A stretch of 7,870 nt of DNA from Nocardioides sp. (GTDB lineage Bacteria > Actinomycetota > Actinomycetes > Propionibacteriales > Nocardioidaceae), in NCBI GenBank assembly GCA_023252065.1, contig JAHEXO010000082.1, positions 1-7,870 of the forward strand, written 5' to 3'. The notes below the pieces were generated by a model that had not been told where the DNA came from, searched no databases, and worked only from the letters and a program-made list of their open reading frames with translations. Within the stretch, counting starts at the first letter, position 1. Each line of letters opens with the position of its first letter. Shown here in pieces: positions 1-5,013 of the stretch. Position numbers and translations under genes: made by a program.

Positions 1-28
1 GCAGGCCGGTGAGAGTGACACGCCACAT
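1..28 (-). CDS. Start of a probable FtsX/MacB-type ABC transporter permease (cut by window edge)
   Basis: Only nine codons are inside the window. On the minus strand an ATG at 28-26 reads MWRVTLTGL and stays open to the edge. It begins three bases after the stop of the upstream ATPase gene, which is typical of translationally coupled ATPase-permease pairs. Actinobacterial FtsX-like permeases that partner LolD/MacB-type ATPases often begin with a similar short basic stretch (M-x-R-x-T-L-x-G-L) before the first membrane segment. The assignment therefore rests on position and this short N-terminus. The rest of the protein is not visible, so membrane segments cannot be checked. Confidence 0.55.
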
Positions 29-31
29 GGG

Positions 32-802
32 TCAGTCACCGAGCTCCCTGACGGTCTCGAGGATCGTGTCCGTGCTCGGTGCGGCCAGCTCCCGCACGAT
101 CTTCCCGTCGGCCAGGAAGAGCACGCGGTCGGCGTAGCTCGCACCGTGTGCGTCGTGGGTGACCATCACGACGGTCTGGCCCAGCGTGTCGACAGTGGCC
201 CGCATCTGCTCCAGCAGGTCGGTCGCCGACCTGGAGTCCAGGTTGCCCGTCGGCTCGTCGGCGAACACCAGGGCCGGGTGGGTGACCAGGGCGCGCCCCA
301 TCGCGACCCGCTGCTGCTGGCCGCCGGACAGCTCCGAGGGCCGGTGACCGAGCCGGTCGCCGATCCCGAGGGTCGACACCAGGGAGTCGAACCAGTCGCG
401 GTCGGGCTTGCGGCCGGCCAGGGTGAGGGGGAGCACGATGTTCTCGCGCGCGTCGAGCGTGGGCACGAGGTTGAACGACTGGAAGACGAACCCGATCCGC
501 TCCCGGCGCAGCAGCGTCATCGCCTTGTCCTTGAGCTGCCCCAGGTCGATGTCGTCGATCAGCACCTGTCCATCCGTGAGCCGGTCCAGCCCGGCCAGGC
601 AGTGGAGCAGGGTCGACTTGCCCGACCCGGACGGGCCCATGACCGCGCTGAACTCGCCGTTCGCGAACTCAGCGCTCACCCCGTCCAGGGCCCGGACCAG
701 CGTCGCTCCGGAGCCGTAGACCTTGACCCCGTCCACGATCCGCGCGGCCGTTACTCGAGCCCCTGGTTCCTCGACACGGGGGCGAGCAACCGTCTCGGTC
801 AT
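32..802 (-). CDS. ABC transporter ATP-binding protein, LolD/MacB type
   Basis: This 256-aa cytoplasmic ATPase would energise a membrane partner, probably the permease that starts three bases downstream. Visible motifs are Walker A GPSGSGKST (residues 56-64), Q-loop Q108 in FVFQSFNLVP, signature LSGGQQQR (158-165), Walker B ALVFADE (177-183), the D-loop region GNLDS and switch histidine H216 in MVTHD. The FNLVPTLDARENI and ADEPTGNLDS stretches are characteristic of the MacB/LolD/FtsE-like group that works with FtsX-type permeases. That group exports peptides, lipids or lipoproteins rather than importing solutes. The start at 802 is preceded by AGGAG (812-808) five bases upstream. The frame stays open upstream to 1237, but that extension has no family similarity and runs antisense through the HIT gene. 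The substrate cannot be told from the sequence. Confidence 0.93.
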   Translation of the reverse strand: MTETVARPRVEEPGARVTAARIVDGVKVYGSGATLVRALDGVSAEFANGEFSAVMGPSGSGKSTLLHCLAGLDRLTDGQVLIDDIDLGQLKDKAMTLLRRERIGFVFQSFNLVPTLDARENIVLPLTLAGRKPDRDWFDSLVSTLGIGDRLGHRPSELSGGQQQRVAMGRALVTHPALVFADEPTGNLDSRSATDLLEQMRATVDTLGQTVVMVTHDAHGASYADRVLFLADGKIVRELAAPSTDTILETVRELGD

Positions 803-840
803 CTCAACTCCTGACCCACGACGACATCTCCCGAGCGCCT

Positions 841-857
841 CTTCCCAGGCTAGGAAG
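841..857. promoter_or_regulatory. CTTCC-N7-GGAAG inverted repeat over a possible -10 of the ABC gene
   Basis: CTTCC (841-845) and GGAAG (853-857) form a perfect five-base inverted repeat around a seven-base core. Read on the minus strand, the core contains TAGCCT (852-847), which fits the actinobacterial TANNNT -10 pattern. It would put transcription start roughly 30 bases before the ABC ATPase start codon. It could be a regulator site on that promoter. No clear -35 is visible, so this is a weak call. Confidence 0.25.
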
Positions 858-899
858 GCGCAGCCGTCACCGCCAGCGGCGATAGGCCGGGGTGCAGCA

Positions 900-909
900 G
901 ACCTAGGTC
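900..909. other. Perfect 10-base palindrome GACCTAGGTC
   Basis: GACCTAGGTC is a perfect palindrome in the divergent region between the ABC ATPase gene and the HIT gene, about 30 bases before the HIT start codon. It contains CCTAGG, a hexamer expected to be uncommon in high-GC genomes because CTAG is usually depleted. A second CCTAGG lies at 927-932. Whether it is an operator or chance cannot be settled here. Confidence 0.25.
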
Positions 910-928
910 CCGAGACTTTCGTCCCGCC

Positions 929-934
929 TAGGGT
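929..934 (+). promoter_or_regulatory. Probable -10 element of the HIT gene (leaderless transcript)
   Basis: TAGGGT fits the TANNNT -10 pattern and is followed by exactly six bases and then the ATG at 941. In actinobacteria this spacing is the usual signature of a transcript that begins at the start codon. No AGGAGG-like ribosome site is present. AGGG inside the same element could serve as a very weak one, so leaderless expression is likely but not certain. Confidence 0.45.
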
Positions 935-940
935 TCCCCC

Positions 941-1348
941 ATGGGCGACTGTGTCTTCTGCTCGATCATCGCCGGCGAGGTCGCGGGCGAGATCGTGCTC
1001 GACGAACCGGAGATGCTCGCGTTCCTCGATGCCCGGCCGGTGTTCAAGGGCCATCTGCTGCTGGTGCCGCGTGAGCACGTGGTGACCCTGCCCGACCTCC
1101 CGGCGCCCTTGCGTGACCCCTTCCTCGCCGCCGCGCAGCGGCTCGCGACCGCGGTCGTCGAGGGTCTCGGCGCGCAGGGGAGCTTCGTGGCGCTGAACAA
1201 CGTGGTGAGCCAGTCGGTCGCCCACCTGCACCTGCACGTCGTACCGCGGACCAAGGGCGACGGCCTTCGCGGCTTCTTCTGGCCACGCACCACGTACGCC
1301 GACGGCGAGGCCGCCGAGTACGCCGCGAGGCTGCGGGCCGTGGTGTGA
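941..1348 (+). CDS. HIT (histidine triad) family nucleotide hydrolase/transferase
   Basis: This 135-aa cytoplasmic protein has the hallmark HxHxHxx motif as HLHLHVV (H95, H97, H99), the nucleotidyl-transfer site of the histidine-triad family. H97 is the expected covalent nucleophile. The N-terminus MGDCVFCSIIAGE has the C-x2-C pair (C4, C7). Together with H46 in PREHV and a triad histidine this could form the zinc site seen in many bacterial HIT proteins. GHLLLVPREH (37-46) is the usual conserved strand before the catalytic half. The family hydrolyses AMP-lysine or other nucleoside phosphoramidates or dinucleotides; the exact substrate cannot be read from the sequence. The length is normal for the family. 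The start is fixed by the canonical N-terminus and the upstream -10. The gene is divergent from the ABC ATPase gene and lies just before the HTH/Clp-N unit. Confidence 0.92.
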   Translation: MGDCVFCSIIAGEVAGEIVLDEPEMLAFLDARPVFKGHLLLVPREHVVTLPDLPAPLRDPFLAAAQRLATAVVEGLGAQGSFVALNNVVSQSVAHLHLHVVPRTKGDGLRGFFWPRTTYADGEAAEYAARLRAVV

Positions 1349-1349
1349 G

Positions 1350-1396
1350 TGTCAGGAAAAGTTGACAACGCGGCATTACGTCAGGTTTACTTGACA
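1350..1396. promoter_or_regulatory. Twin operator-like palindromes over the HTH/Clp-N promoter
   Basis: Two related 18-base palindromes are present: TGTCAGGAAAAGTTGACA (1350-1367) and CGTCAGGTTTACTTGACA (1379-1396). Both fit YGTCA-GGWWWAST-TGACA, and their centres are 29 bases apart. The right half of the first overlaps TTGACA (1362-1367), a perfect -35 hexamer. The core of the second holds TTTACT (1386-1391), a reasonable -10 with an 18-base spacer. The GTG start of the HTH gene at 1399 follows the -10 by seven bases, so the transcript is probably leaderless. A protein bound at both sites would cover the whole promoter. The small HTH protein encoded just downstream is the obvious candidate binder, which is inference. 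Confidence 0.7.
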
Positions 1397-1398
1397 CA

Positions 1399-1623
1399 GT
1401 GATCGACGCCACCCGGCTCCCCGGGCTCTCCGAGTCCGCGGCGAGCAGCGATCCCGCCCAGGGACTCGCCGCTGTCCGAGCTCTCCGCGCGCTGGCCGAC
1501 CGCCTCGAGGCGGTCCAGGTCCGCAACGCACGCGAGCAGGGCTGGAGCTGGCAGGCGATCGCCGACGTGCTGCAGATCAGCCGTCAGGCCGTCCACCAGA
1601 AGCACTCACGCGACTCCGCCTGA
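1399..1623 (+). CDS. Small helix-turn-helix DNA-binding protein
   Basis: This 74-aa protein is mostly helical. Residues about 22-46 form an amphipathic helix (LAAVRALRALADRLEAVQVR) that could dimerise. Residues about 49-69 read GWSWQAIADVLQISRQAVHQKH, a clear helix-turn-helix with WQAIADVLQ as the support helix, ISRQ as the turn and start of the recognition helix, and a basic end. Such short HTH proteins are common in actinobacteria directly upstream of stand-alone Clp N-domain genes. The start is GTG at 1399. No ribosome site precedes it; instead a -35/-10 pair ends seven bases before it, suggesting a leaderless message. The Clp-N gene follows after 36 bases with its own strong ribosome site. 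The likely role is repressor of its own operon through the two palindromes upstream; nothing in the sequence proves the target. Confidence 0.8.
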   Translation: MIDATRLPGLSESAASSDPAQGLAAVRALRALADRLEAVQVRNAREQGWSWQAIADVLQISRQAVHQKHSRDSA

Positions 1624-1659
1624 GACCAGGGGAGTCACCCACCTTTCGAGGAGAACCCC

Positions 1660-2358
1660 ATGAACACCCGTTTCGACACCGAAGCCAGGATCGCCGTCAC
1701 CCAGGCGGCAGACATCGCCCGCGAGCTCGGCCACCGCGAGGTCGGTCCCGACCATCTCCTGCTCGGCCTGCTCGCCAACCCGCGCGGCACGGCGTACGCC
1801 GCGCTGACCGAGCACGGCCTCAGCCTCGACCCCGCGCGCGACCTCGTCGCCCAGACCCGTGTCCAGACCCACGTCGACCCCGTCGACGAGCCGGAGCCGG
1901 GCGAGGAGCCCGAGACCTCGGCCTATGACGACGACCGCGAGGCCCTGCGTGCCATCGGCATCGACCTCGACCGCGTCCGCGACGCCGTCCGGGCCAACCT
2001 CGGCCAGGACCTCGGTGACGGTTGGGGCGACCGCCCCGAGCGCCGTCGCCAGGGTCGCGGCCGCCGAGGCGGCCATCACCACGGGCCTCACCACGGGCCT
2101 CACCACGGCCGCGGCCGGCGCGGGCCGCGGAGCGGCCGCGCCGACGGACCGCGCTTCTCGCGCTCGCTACGCGCACTGCTGAGCGACGTACGCCGCTCGG
2201 TGCTGCGCGACCGGCTCGGTGACCAGCCGGACGACGCGAGCAGCATGTCCGGCGCCCGCCTGCTGGCTGCGCTGGTGCGCAGCGACGACCCGACCGTCCA
2301 GGCCGTGCTCGCCACCGCCGACGACCTCGCCGGACTGCGTGCCGCCACTGCTGGCTGA
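1660..2358 (+). CDS. Stand-alone Clp N-terminal-domain protein (ClpC2-like)
   Basis: This 232-aa protein resembles the double-repeat N-domain of ClpC/ClpA but has no AAA+ ATPase module: no Walker motifs occur anywhere. Repeat one is residues 5-68 (FDTEARIAVTQAADIAREL, then GHREVGPDHLLLGLL). A segment at 92-115 (ALRAIGIDLDRVRDAV) matches the linker usual in actinobacterial members. Repeat two is 166-227 (RFSRSLRALLSDVRRSV, then GARLLAALV), where the usual EH before LLL is replaced by AR. Between the repeats is a basic, histidine- and glycine-rich stretch (126-160) with seven histidines at 139-149. ClpC N-domains dock adaptors, phospho-arginine substrates and cyclomarin-type antibiotics. Mycobacterial ClpC2/ClpC3 are known stand-alone versions that bind cyclomarin. 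The start has GAGGAGA (1648-1654) five bases upstream. The stop codon lies inside an intergenic repeat unit. It is probably co-transcribed with the HTH gene. The domain is certain enough; the sponge or sensor role is inferred. Confidence 0.82.
   Translation: MNTRFDTEARIAVTQAADIARELGHREVGPDHLLLGLLANPRGTAYAALTEHGLSLDPARDLVAQTRVQTHVDPVDEPEPGEEPETSAYDDDREALRAIGIDLDRVRDAVRANLGQDLGDGWGDRPERRRQGRGRRGGHHHGPHHGPHHGRGRRGPRSGRADGPRFSRSLRALLSDVRRSVLRDRLGDQPDDASSMSGARLLAALVRSDDPTVQAVLATADDLAGLRAATAG
2077..2108 (+). repeat. 12-base tandem repeat encoding HHGP units
   Basis: The unit CACCACGGGCCT occurs twice perfectly (2077-2088, 2089-2100), followed by a partial third copy (CACCACGG). In frame it encodes HHGP-HHGP-HHG, giving seven histidines in eleven residues with the preceding HIS codon. 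The unit length is a multiple of three, so copy-number change would keep the frame. It lies in the linker between the two Clp-N repeats. Confidence 0.85.
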
Positions 2359-2440
2359 GGAGGTCGCTCTGCGACCTCGTCGAGACCTCGGCACCGACCG
2401 TTGGTTGAGGAGGTCGCTCTGCGACCGTCTCGAAACCTCG
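2352..2440. repeat. Two direct copies of a 39-base intergenic repeat
   Basis: Copies at 2352-2390 and 2402-2440 are identical at 34 of 39 positions and start exactly 50 bases apart. Both carry GAGGAGGTCGCTCTGCGACC and end in a GAGACCTCG or GAAACCTCG tail. The first copy supplies the stop codon of the Clp-N gene (TGA, 2356-2358). GTCGCTCTGCGAC is itself an inner inverted repeat (GTCGC/GCGAC). The pattern resembles dispersed palindromic elements I associate with Nocardioides-type genomes. Confidence 0.75.
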
Positions 2441-2445
2441 GGAGC

Positions 2446-2465
2446 GTGCCTGGGGCCTCAGGCAC
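2446..2465. terminator. Hairpin at the centre of the inverted repeat pair, possible terminator
   Basis: GTGCCTG (2446-2452) pairs perfectly with CAGGCAC (2459-2465) around a six-base loop. It sits in the loop between the flanking inverted repeat arms at 2402-2440 and 2473-2510, so the entire 109-base stretch can fold into one long branched stem. No T-run follows. Many actinobacterial terminators lack one, and the position after the Clp-N gene and before the SDR gene suits termination. Confidence 0.4.
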
Positions 2466-2472
2466 CGTCACC

Positions 2473-2537
2473 GGGTTTCGAAACAGGCGCTTGCGCGCCT
2501 TCCTCAACCAGCGGTGGGGCGCCTTCCTCAACCAGCG
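2473..2537. repeat. Inverted copy of the intergenic repeat plus a duplicated tail
   Basis: Positions 2473-2510 are an inverted relative of the copies at 2352-2440. TCCTCAACCA (2501-2510) is the exact complement of TGGTTGAGGA (2402-2411), and GGTTTCG is the complement of CGAAACC (2431-2437). The arm middle diverges (GGCGCTTGCGCGCC). The 19-base tail GCGCCTTCCTCAACCAGCG occurs twice without change, at 2495-2513 and 2519-2537, a 24-base period. The cluster as a whole looks like a REP/MITE-style palindromic element with internal duplication. Confidence 0.75.
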
Positions 2538-2578
2538 ACCGTCCCACGCCTGCCGTCGGGGCGTTGCCGTGCCCCCTC

Positions 2579-2584
2579 TACAGT
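2579..2584 (+). promoter_or_regulatory. Possible -10 of the SDR gene
   Basis: TACAGT in the stretch between the repeat cluster and the SDR gene fits the TANNNT -10 pattern and lies 46 bases before the start codon. No -35 hexamer sits at a normal distance (TTGCCG at 2564 is far too close). The call rests on the -10 alone. Confidence 0.25.
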
Positions 2585-2630
2585 GGCCGTGGCCGTGGGC
2601 ATGTGCCCGCAGACATTGAGGAGAGCACCC

Positions 2631-3401
2631 ATGGGTCGTTTCGACGGGCGGATCGCCGTCGTCACCGGAGCCGCACAAGGGATCGGGCAGGGCATCGCCA
2701 CCCGTTTCGCCGAGGAGGGTGCCGGCGTCGCCGTGCTCGACCTCGACGAGGGGCGAGCGGCGGAGTCCGCAGCCTCGCTCCCGGCCGGTGAGGGACAGCG
2801 CCACGACGGCATCGGCTGTGACGTCAGTGACGCCGCTTCAGTGCAGGCAGCGGTCGACGGCGTCGTCGCCGACCTCGGGGGGCTGCACATCCTGGTCAAC
2901 AACGCCGGGATCACCCGCGACAACCTGCTGTTCAAGATGTCCGACGACGACTGGGACCAGGTCATCGGTGTCCACCTGCGTGGCGCCTTCCTGATGACCC
3001 GCGCGGTCCAGCAGGTCTTCACCCAGCAGAAGTACGGCAAGGTCGTCTGCCTCTCCAGCGTCTCCGCCCTCGGCAACCGCGGCCAGGCCAACTACGCCGC
3101 CGCCAAGATGGGCATCCAGGGCTTCGTGCGCACGATCGCCATCGAGCTCGGCCCCTACGGCGTCACCGCCAACGCGATCGCGCCCGGCTTCATCGCCACC
3201 GACATGACCGACGCGACCGCTGCCAGGGTGGGGATGCCGGTCGAGGACTTCCGCCAGGCCGCCGCCGACCGCAACCCGGTCCGCAGGGTCGGGTTCCCGG
3301 AGGACATCGCGGCCGCCGCGGCGTTCCTGTGCAGTGACGAGGCGTCCTACATCACCGGCCAGACGCTCTACGTCGACGGGGGCGCCAAGCTTGTCTCCTG
3401 A
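2631..3401 (+). CDS. SDR-family oxidoreductase, 3-oxoacyl-ACP reductase (FabG)-like
   Basis: This 256-aa classical short-chain dehydrogenase/reductase has a single Rossmann domain and is cytoplasmic. It probably reduces a 3-oxoacyl thioester or oxidises a 3-hydroxyacyl group. The cofactor loop is TGAAQGIG (12-19), followed by D37/D39 at the end of strand two (VLDLDE), which favours NAD(H) over NADP(H). NNAG is at 90-93. The catalytic residues are S142, Y155 and K159 in SSVSALGNRGQANYAAAK. The position usually filled by catalytic Asn is His (H115 in GVHLRGAF), as in some hydroxyacyl-CoA-type SDRs. The C-terminal TGQTLYVDGG (242-251) is typical of FabG. The start at 2631 is set by GAGGAGA (2618-2624) and the usual N-terminus; the open frame upstream to 2514 runs through the repeats and is not coding. 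The next gene overlaps its end by 11 bases. Confidence 0.9.
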   Translation: MGRFDGRIAVVTGAAQGIGQGIATRFAEEGAGVAVLDLDEGRAAESAASLPAGEGQRHDGIGCDVSDAASVQAAVDGVVADLGGLHILVNNAGITRDNLLFKMSDDDWDQVIGVHLRGAFLMTRAVQQVFTQQKYGKVVCLSSVSALGNRGQANYAAAKMGIQGFVRTIAIELGPYGVTANAIAPGFIATDMTDATAARVGMPVEDFRQAAADRNPVRRVGFPEDIAAAAAFLCSDEASYITGQTLYVDGGAKLVS

Positions 3402-3876
3402 GTACGTCCGACCGACCGGCCGGCCGCCGGGCAGCAAGCCCATCCACCTGCTCTACGGCGCGGTGCTGGCGGTGTTCTGGGTGGTGCTCATGGTGGTGGT
3501 GATCACCCGCGGCCAGGGCGAGCAGTCGTCGGTCGACGTCTACTCCCAGCTGCCGCCCGCGTTCACCAACGAGCTGGCCGCCAAGGGGGTGCTCTACTCG
3601 GGGCTCTCGCCGGTCGACAGCGGCACCGTCGGGCAGGTACTGGCACACGCGTCGATCCAGGGCGGTGCCTCCGCCAGCGGGTCGAACCCGATCGTGCTGC
3701 GCACGTCGCTCAGCGACACCGCGAAGGGCTACACCGACCAGGCCGCGCTGATGGTGGTGGTGCCTGACGCGACCTCCACGGGCGGCGGGTCGTCGGTGTT
3801 CGTCGCCTTCCTGGACCCCACGACGTACAAGACCCTGACGACGTTGTCCTACCCGACGTCCGGCGGGTCGGGGTGA
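3391..3876 (+). CDS. Single-pass membrane protein of unknown function
   Basis: I do not recognise this 161-aa protein. A short basic, proline-rich cytoplasmic N-terminus (1-17) precedes one strong membrane segment at about 18-39 (PIHLLYGAVLAVFWVVLMVVVITRG). An outside domain of about 120 residues follows, rich in Ser, Thr and Gly, with no cysteine. The topology fits a signal anchor. TTG at 3391 is chosen as start: GGGGG (3378-3382) lies eight bases before it, the product begins with a sensible N-terminus, and the next in-frame ATG falls inside the membrane helix. An earlier in-frame ATG at 3334 would give 180 aa but lies deep in the SDR gene. The 11-base overlap with the SDR gene suggests translational coupling. 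No enzyme motif is visible. Confidence 0.75.
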   Translation: MSPEYVRPTGRPPGSKPIHLLYGAVLAVFWVVLMVVVITRGQGEQSSVDVYSQLPPAFTNELAAKGVLYSGLSPVDSGTVGQVLAHASIQGGASASGSNPIVLRTSLSDTAKGYTDQAALMVVVPDATSTGGGSSVFVAFLDPTTYKTLTTLSYPTSGGSG

Positions 3877-3977
3877 GGTTGCTCTCACCCTCGGCGCGCC
3901 CTGCCTGACCGGCTTTGCACCGTCCCCCACACTGGTGCCGACTGTCCTGATCGAGCACCACCCCCGATGGAGATCCT

Positions 3978-4991
3978 GTGCGACGCCTAGCCCTGTCCTT
4001 GTCCGCCCTCACCGCGGCGGGCCTCATGCTCACCGCCTGCAGCGGATCGGCCAGCTCGGGCCCCGAGGCCAACAGTTCGCAGTCGGTCCAGGGCGGCGCC
4101 GACCTGACGCAGTTCTGGCCCCTGACGGGTCTCCAGGTCGCCTCCGACCAGAGCGCGGAGAAGGACCACCCGGTGCTGGTCACCAAGATGGACAACACCA
4201 CCTCGAGCGCTCCGCAGGTCGGCCTCAGCCATGCCGACATGGTCGTCGAGGAGCTGGTCGAGGGCGGCCTGACCCGGCTCGCGGCGTTCTACTACTCCGA
4301 CATCCCCAAGAACGTCGGCCCGGTCCGCTCGATGCGCGCCAGCGACGTCGCCATCGTCTCGCCGGTGCACGCCTCGATCGTGACCAGCGGCGCCGCCGGC
4401 CCGACCATCAGGCTGATCAAGGCGGCGGGCATCCCGTTCTACGGTGAGAGCACGAGGGGCTTCTACCGCGCCAGCGACCGCATCCCGCCCTACAACCTGC
4501 TCGCCCACCTCGACCAGGTGGCCCAGGTCGCGAAGACCGACAAGGCGACCCCGCCCGACTACTTCACCTGGGGCAGCGGGAGCGACTACCCGAAGGGGCC
4601 GAAGGCCACCCACATCTCGGCGCAGTTCTCCGGCGGCCACACCACCCAGTGGTTCTTCACCAACGGTGCCTACCACAACACCAACAGCAACGCGCCCGCC
4701 GGTGACCAGTTCCCGGCGACCACGGTGCTGGTGCTGCGGGTGCGCGAGGGCGACGCCGGCTACAAGGACCCGGCCGGCAACCCGGTGCCGAAGACGCTTC
4801 TGGTCGGCAAGGGCAAGGCGCTGCTCTTCCACAACGGCCACGTCGTCAAGGCGACCTGGCACAAGGGCAAGAAGCCGACCTCGCCGGTCACCCTGTCCAC
4901 CAAGAAGGGCGCGCTGAAGGTGCCGGCCGGTCACACGTGGGTCGAGCTGGTGCCGGTCTCCACCGGAAGCGTCACCTACACCAAGAAGTAG
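3978..4991 (+). CDS. DUF3048 (YerB-like) domain lipoprotein
   Basis: This 337-aa secreted lipoprotein has a short signal peptide (MRRLALSLSALTAAGLM) and lipobox LTAC with lipidated C21. A Ser/Gly-rich tether of about 25 residues follows. The DUF3048 domain begins near residue 48 and shows the family blocks: VTKMDN (68-73), PQVGLSHADMVVEE (79-92), EGGLTR (95-100) and GPVRSMR (114-120). The C-terminal half holds a second region ending in KGALKVPAGHTWVELVP, matching the two-part layout of the family. The family, which includes Bacillus YerB, is found outside the membrane; its biochemical function is not established as far as I know. The start is GTG at 3978, with GGAG (3969-3972) five bases upstream. 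It follows the membrane-protein gene by about 100 bases and is convergent with the TetR gene. Confidence 0.88.
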   Translation: MRRLALSLSALTAAGLMLTACSGSASSGPEANSSQSVQGGADLTQFWPLTGLQVASDQSAEKDHPVLVTKMDNTTSSAPQVGLSHADMVVEELVEGGLTRLAAFYYSDIPKNVGPVRSMRASDVAIVSPVHASIVTSGAAGPTIRLIKAAGIPFYGESTRGFYRASDRIPPYNLLAHLDQVAQVAKTDKATPPDYFTWGSGSDYPKGPKATHISAQFSGGHTTQWFFTNGAYHNTNSNAPAGDQFPATTVLVLRVREGDAGYKDPAGNPVPKTLLVGKGKALLFHNGHVVKATWHKGKKPTSPVTLSTKKGALKVPAGHTWVELVPVSTGSVTYTKK

Positions 4992-5013
4992 CGCCGTCCG
5001 ACGCTCAGGGCGC
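4991..5013. terminator. Weak shared hairpin between convergent stops
   Basis: GCGCC (4991-4995) can pair with GGCGC (5009-5013) across a 13-base loop that contains the space between the lipoprotein stop (4989-4991) and the TetR stop (5007-5005). A bidirectional terminator is expected here because the genes converge with only 13 bases between them. The stem is short and has no T-run. Confidence 0.22.

Noticed and set aside
803..1237. Upstream extension of the minus-strand ABC ATPase to 401 aa
   Set aside because: The extra 145 residues are low-complexity Arg/Gly/His sequence antisense to the HIT gene, and a good AGGAG site precedes the ATG at 802.
1606..2106. Minus-strand open frame (166 aa) over the Clp-N gene
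   Set aside because: The plus-strand frame has clear Clp-N repeats and a ribosome site; this one is an antisense shadow.
2352..2537. CRISPR array from the regularly spaced repeats
   Set aside because: Only two direct copies with an 11-base gap plus inverted copies; no spacers of uniform size and no cas genes.
2514..2630. N-terminal extension of the SDR protein
   Set aside because: The extra 39 residues come from the repeat cluster; the normal SDR N-terminus and GAGGAGA site fix the start at 2631.
2219..2791. Plus-strand frame (190 aa) bridging the Clp-N end, repeats and SDR start
   Set aside because: It reads out of frame through two real genes and a repeat cluster; no domain or ribosome site supports it.
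3915..3943. Sigma-70 promoter before the DUF3048 gene (TTGCAC at 3915)
   Set aside because: No TANNNT element lies at a suitable distance, so the promoter cannot be placed.
4444..4917. Plus-strand frame (157 aa) inside the lipoprotein gene
   Set aside because: Arg/Thr/Pro-rich out-of-frame reading of the DUF3048 gene without any domain or start signal.
3987..4934. Long minus-strand open frame (315 aa)
   Set aside because: Its product is a Val/Gly/Arg/His-rich shadow of the DUF3048 lipoprotein gene, which shows a signal peptide, lipobox and family motifs on the plus strand.
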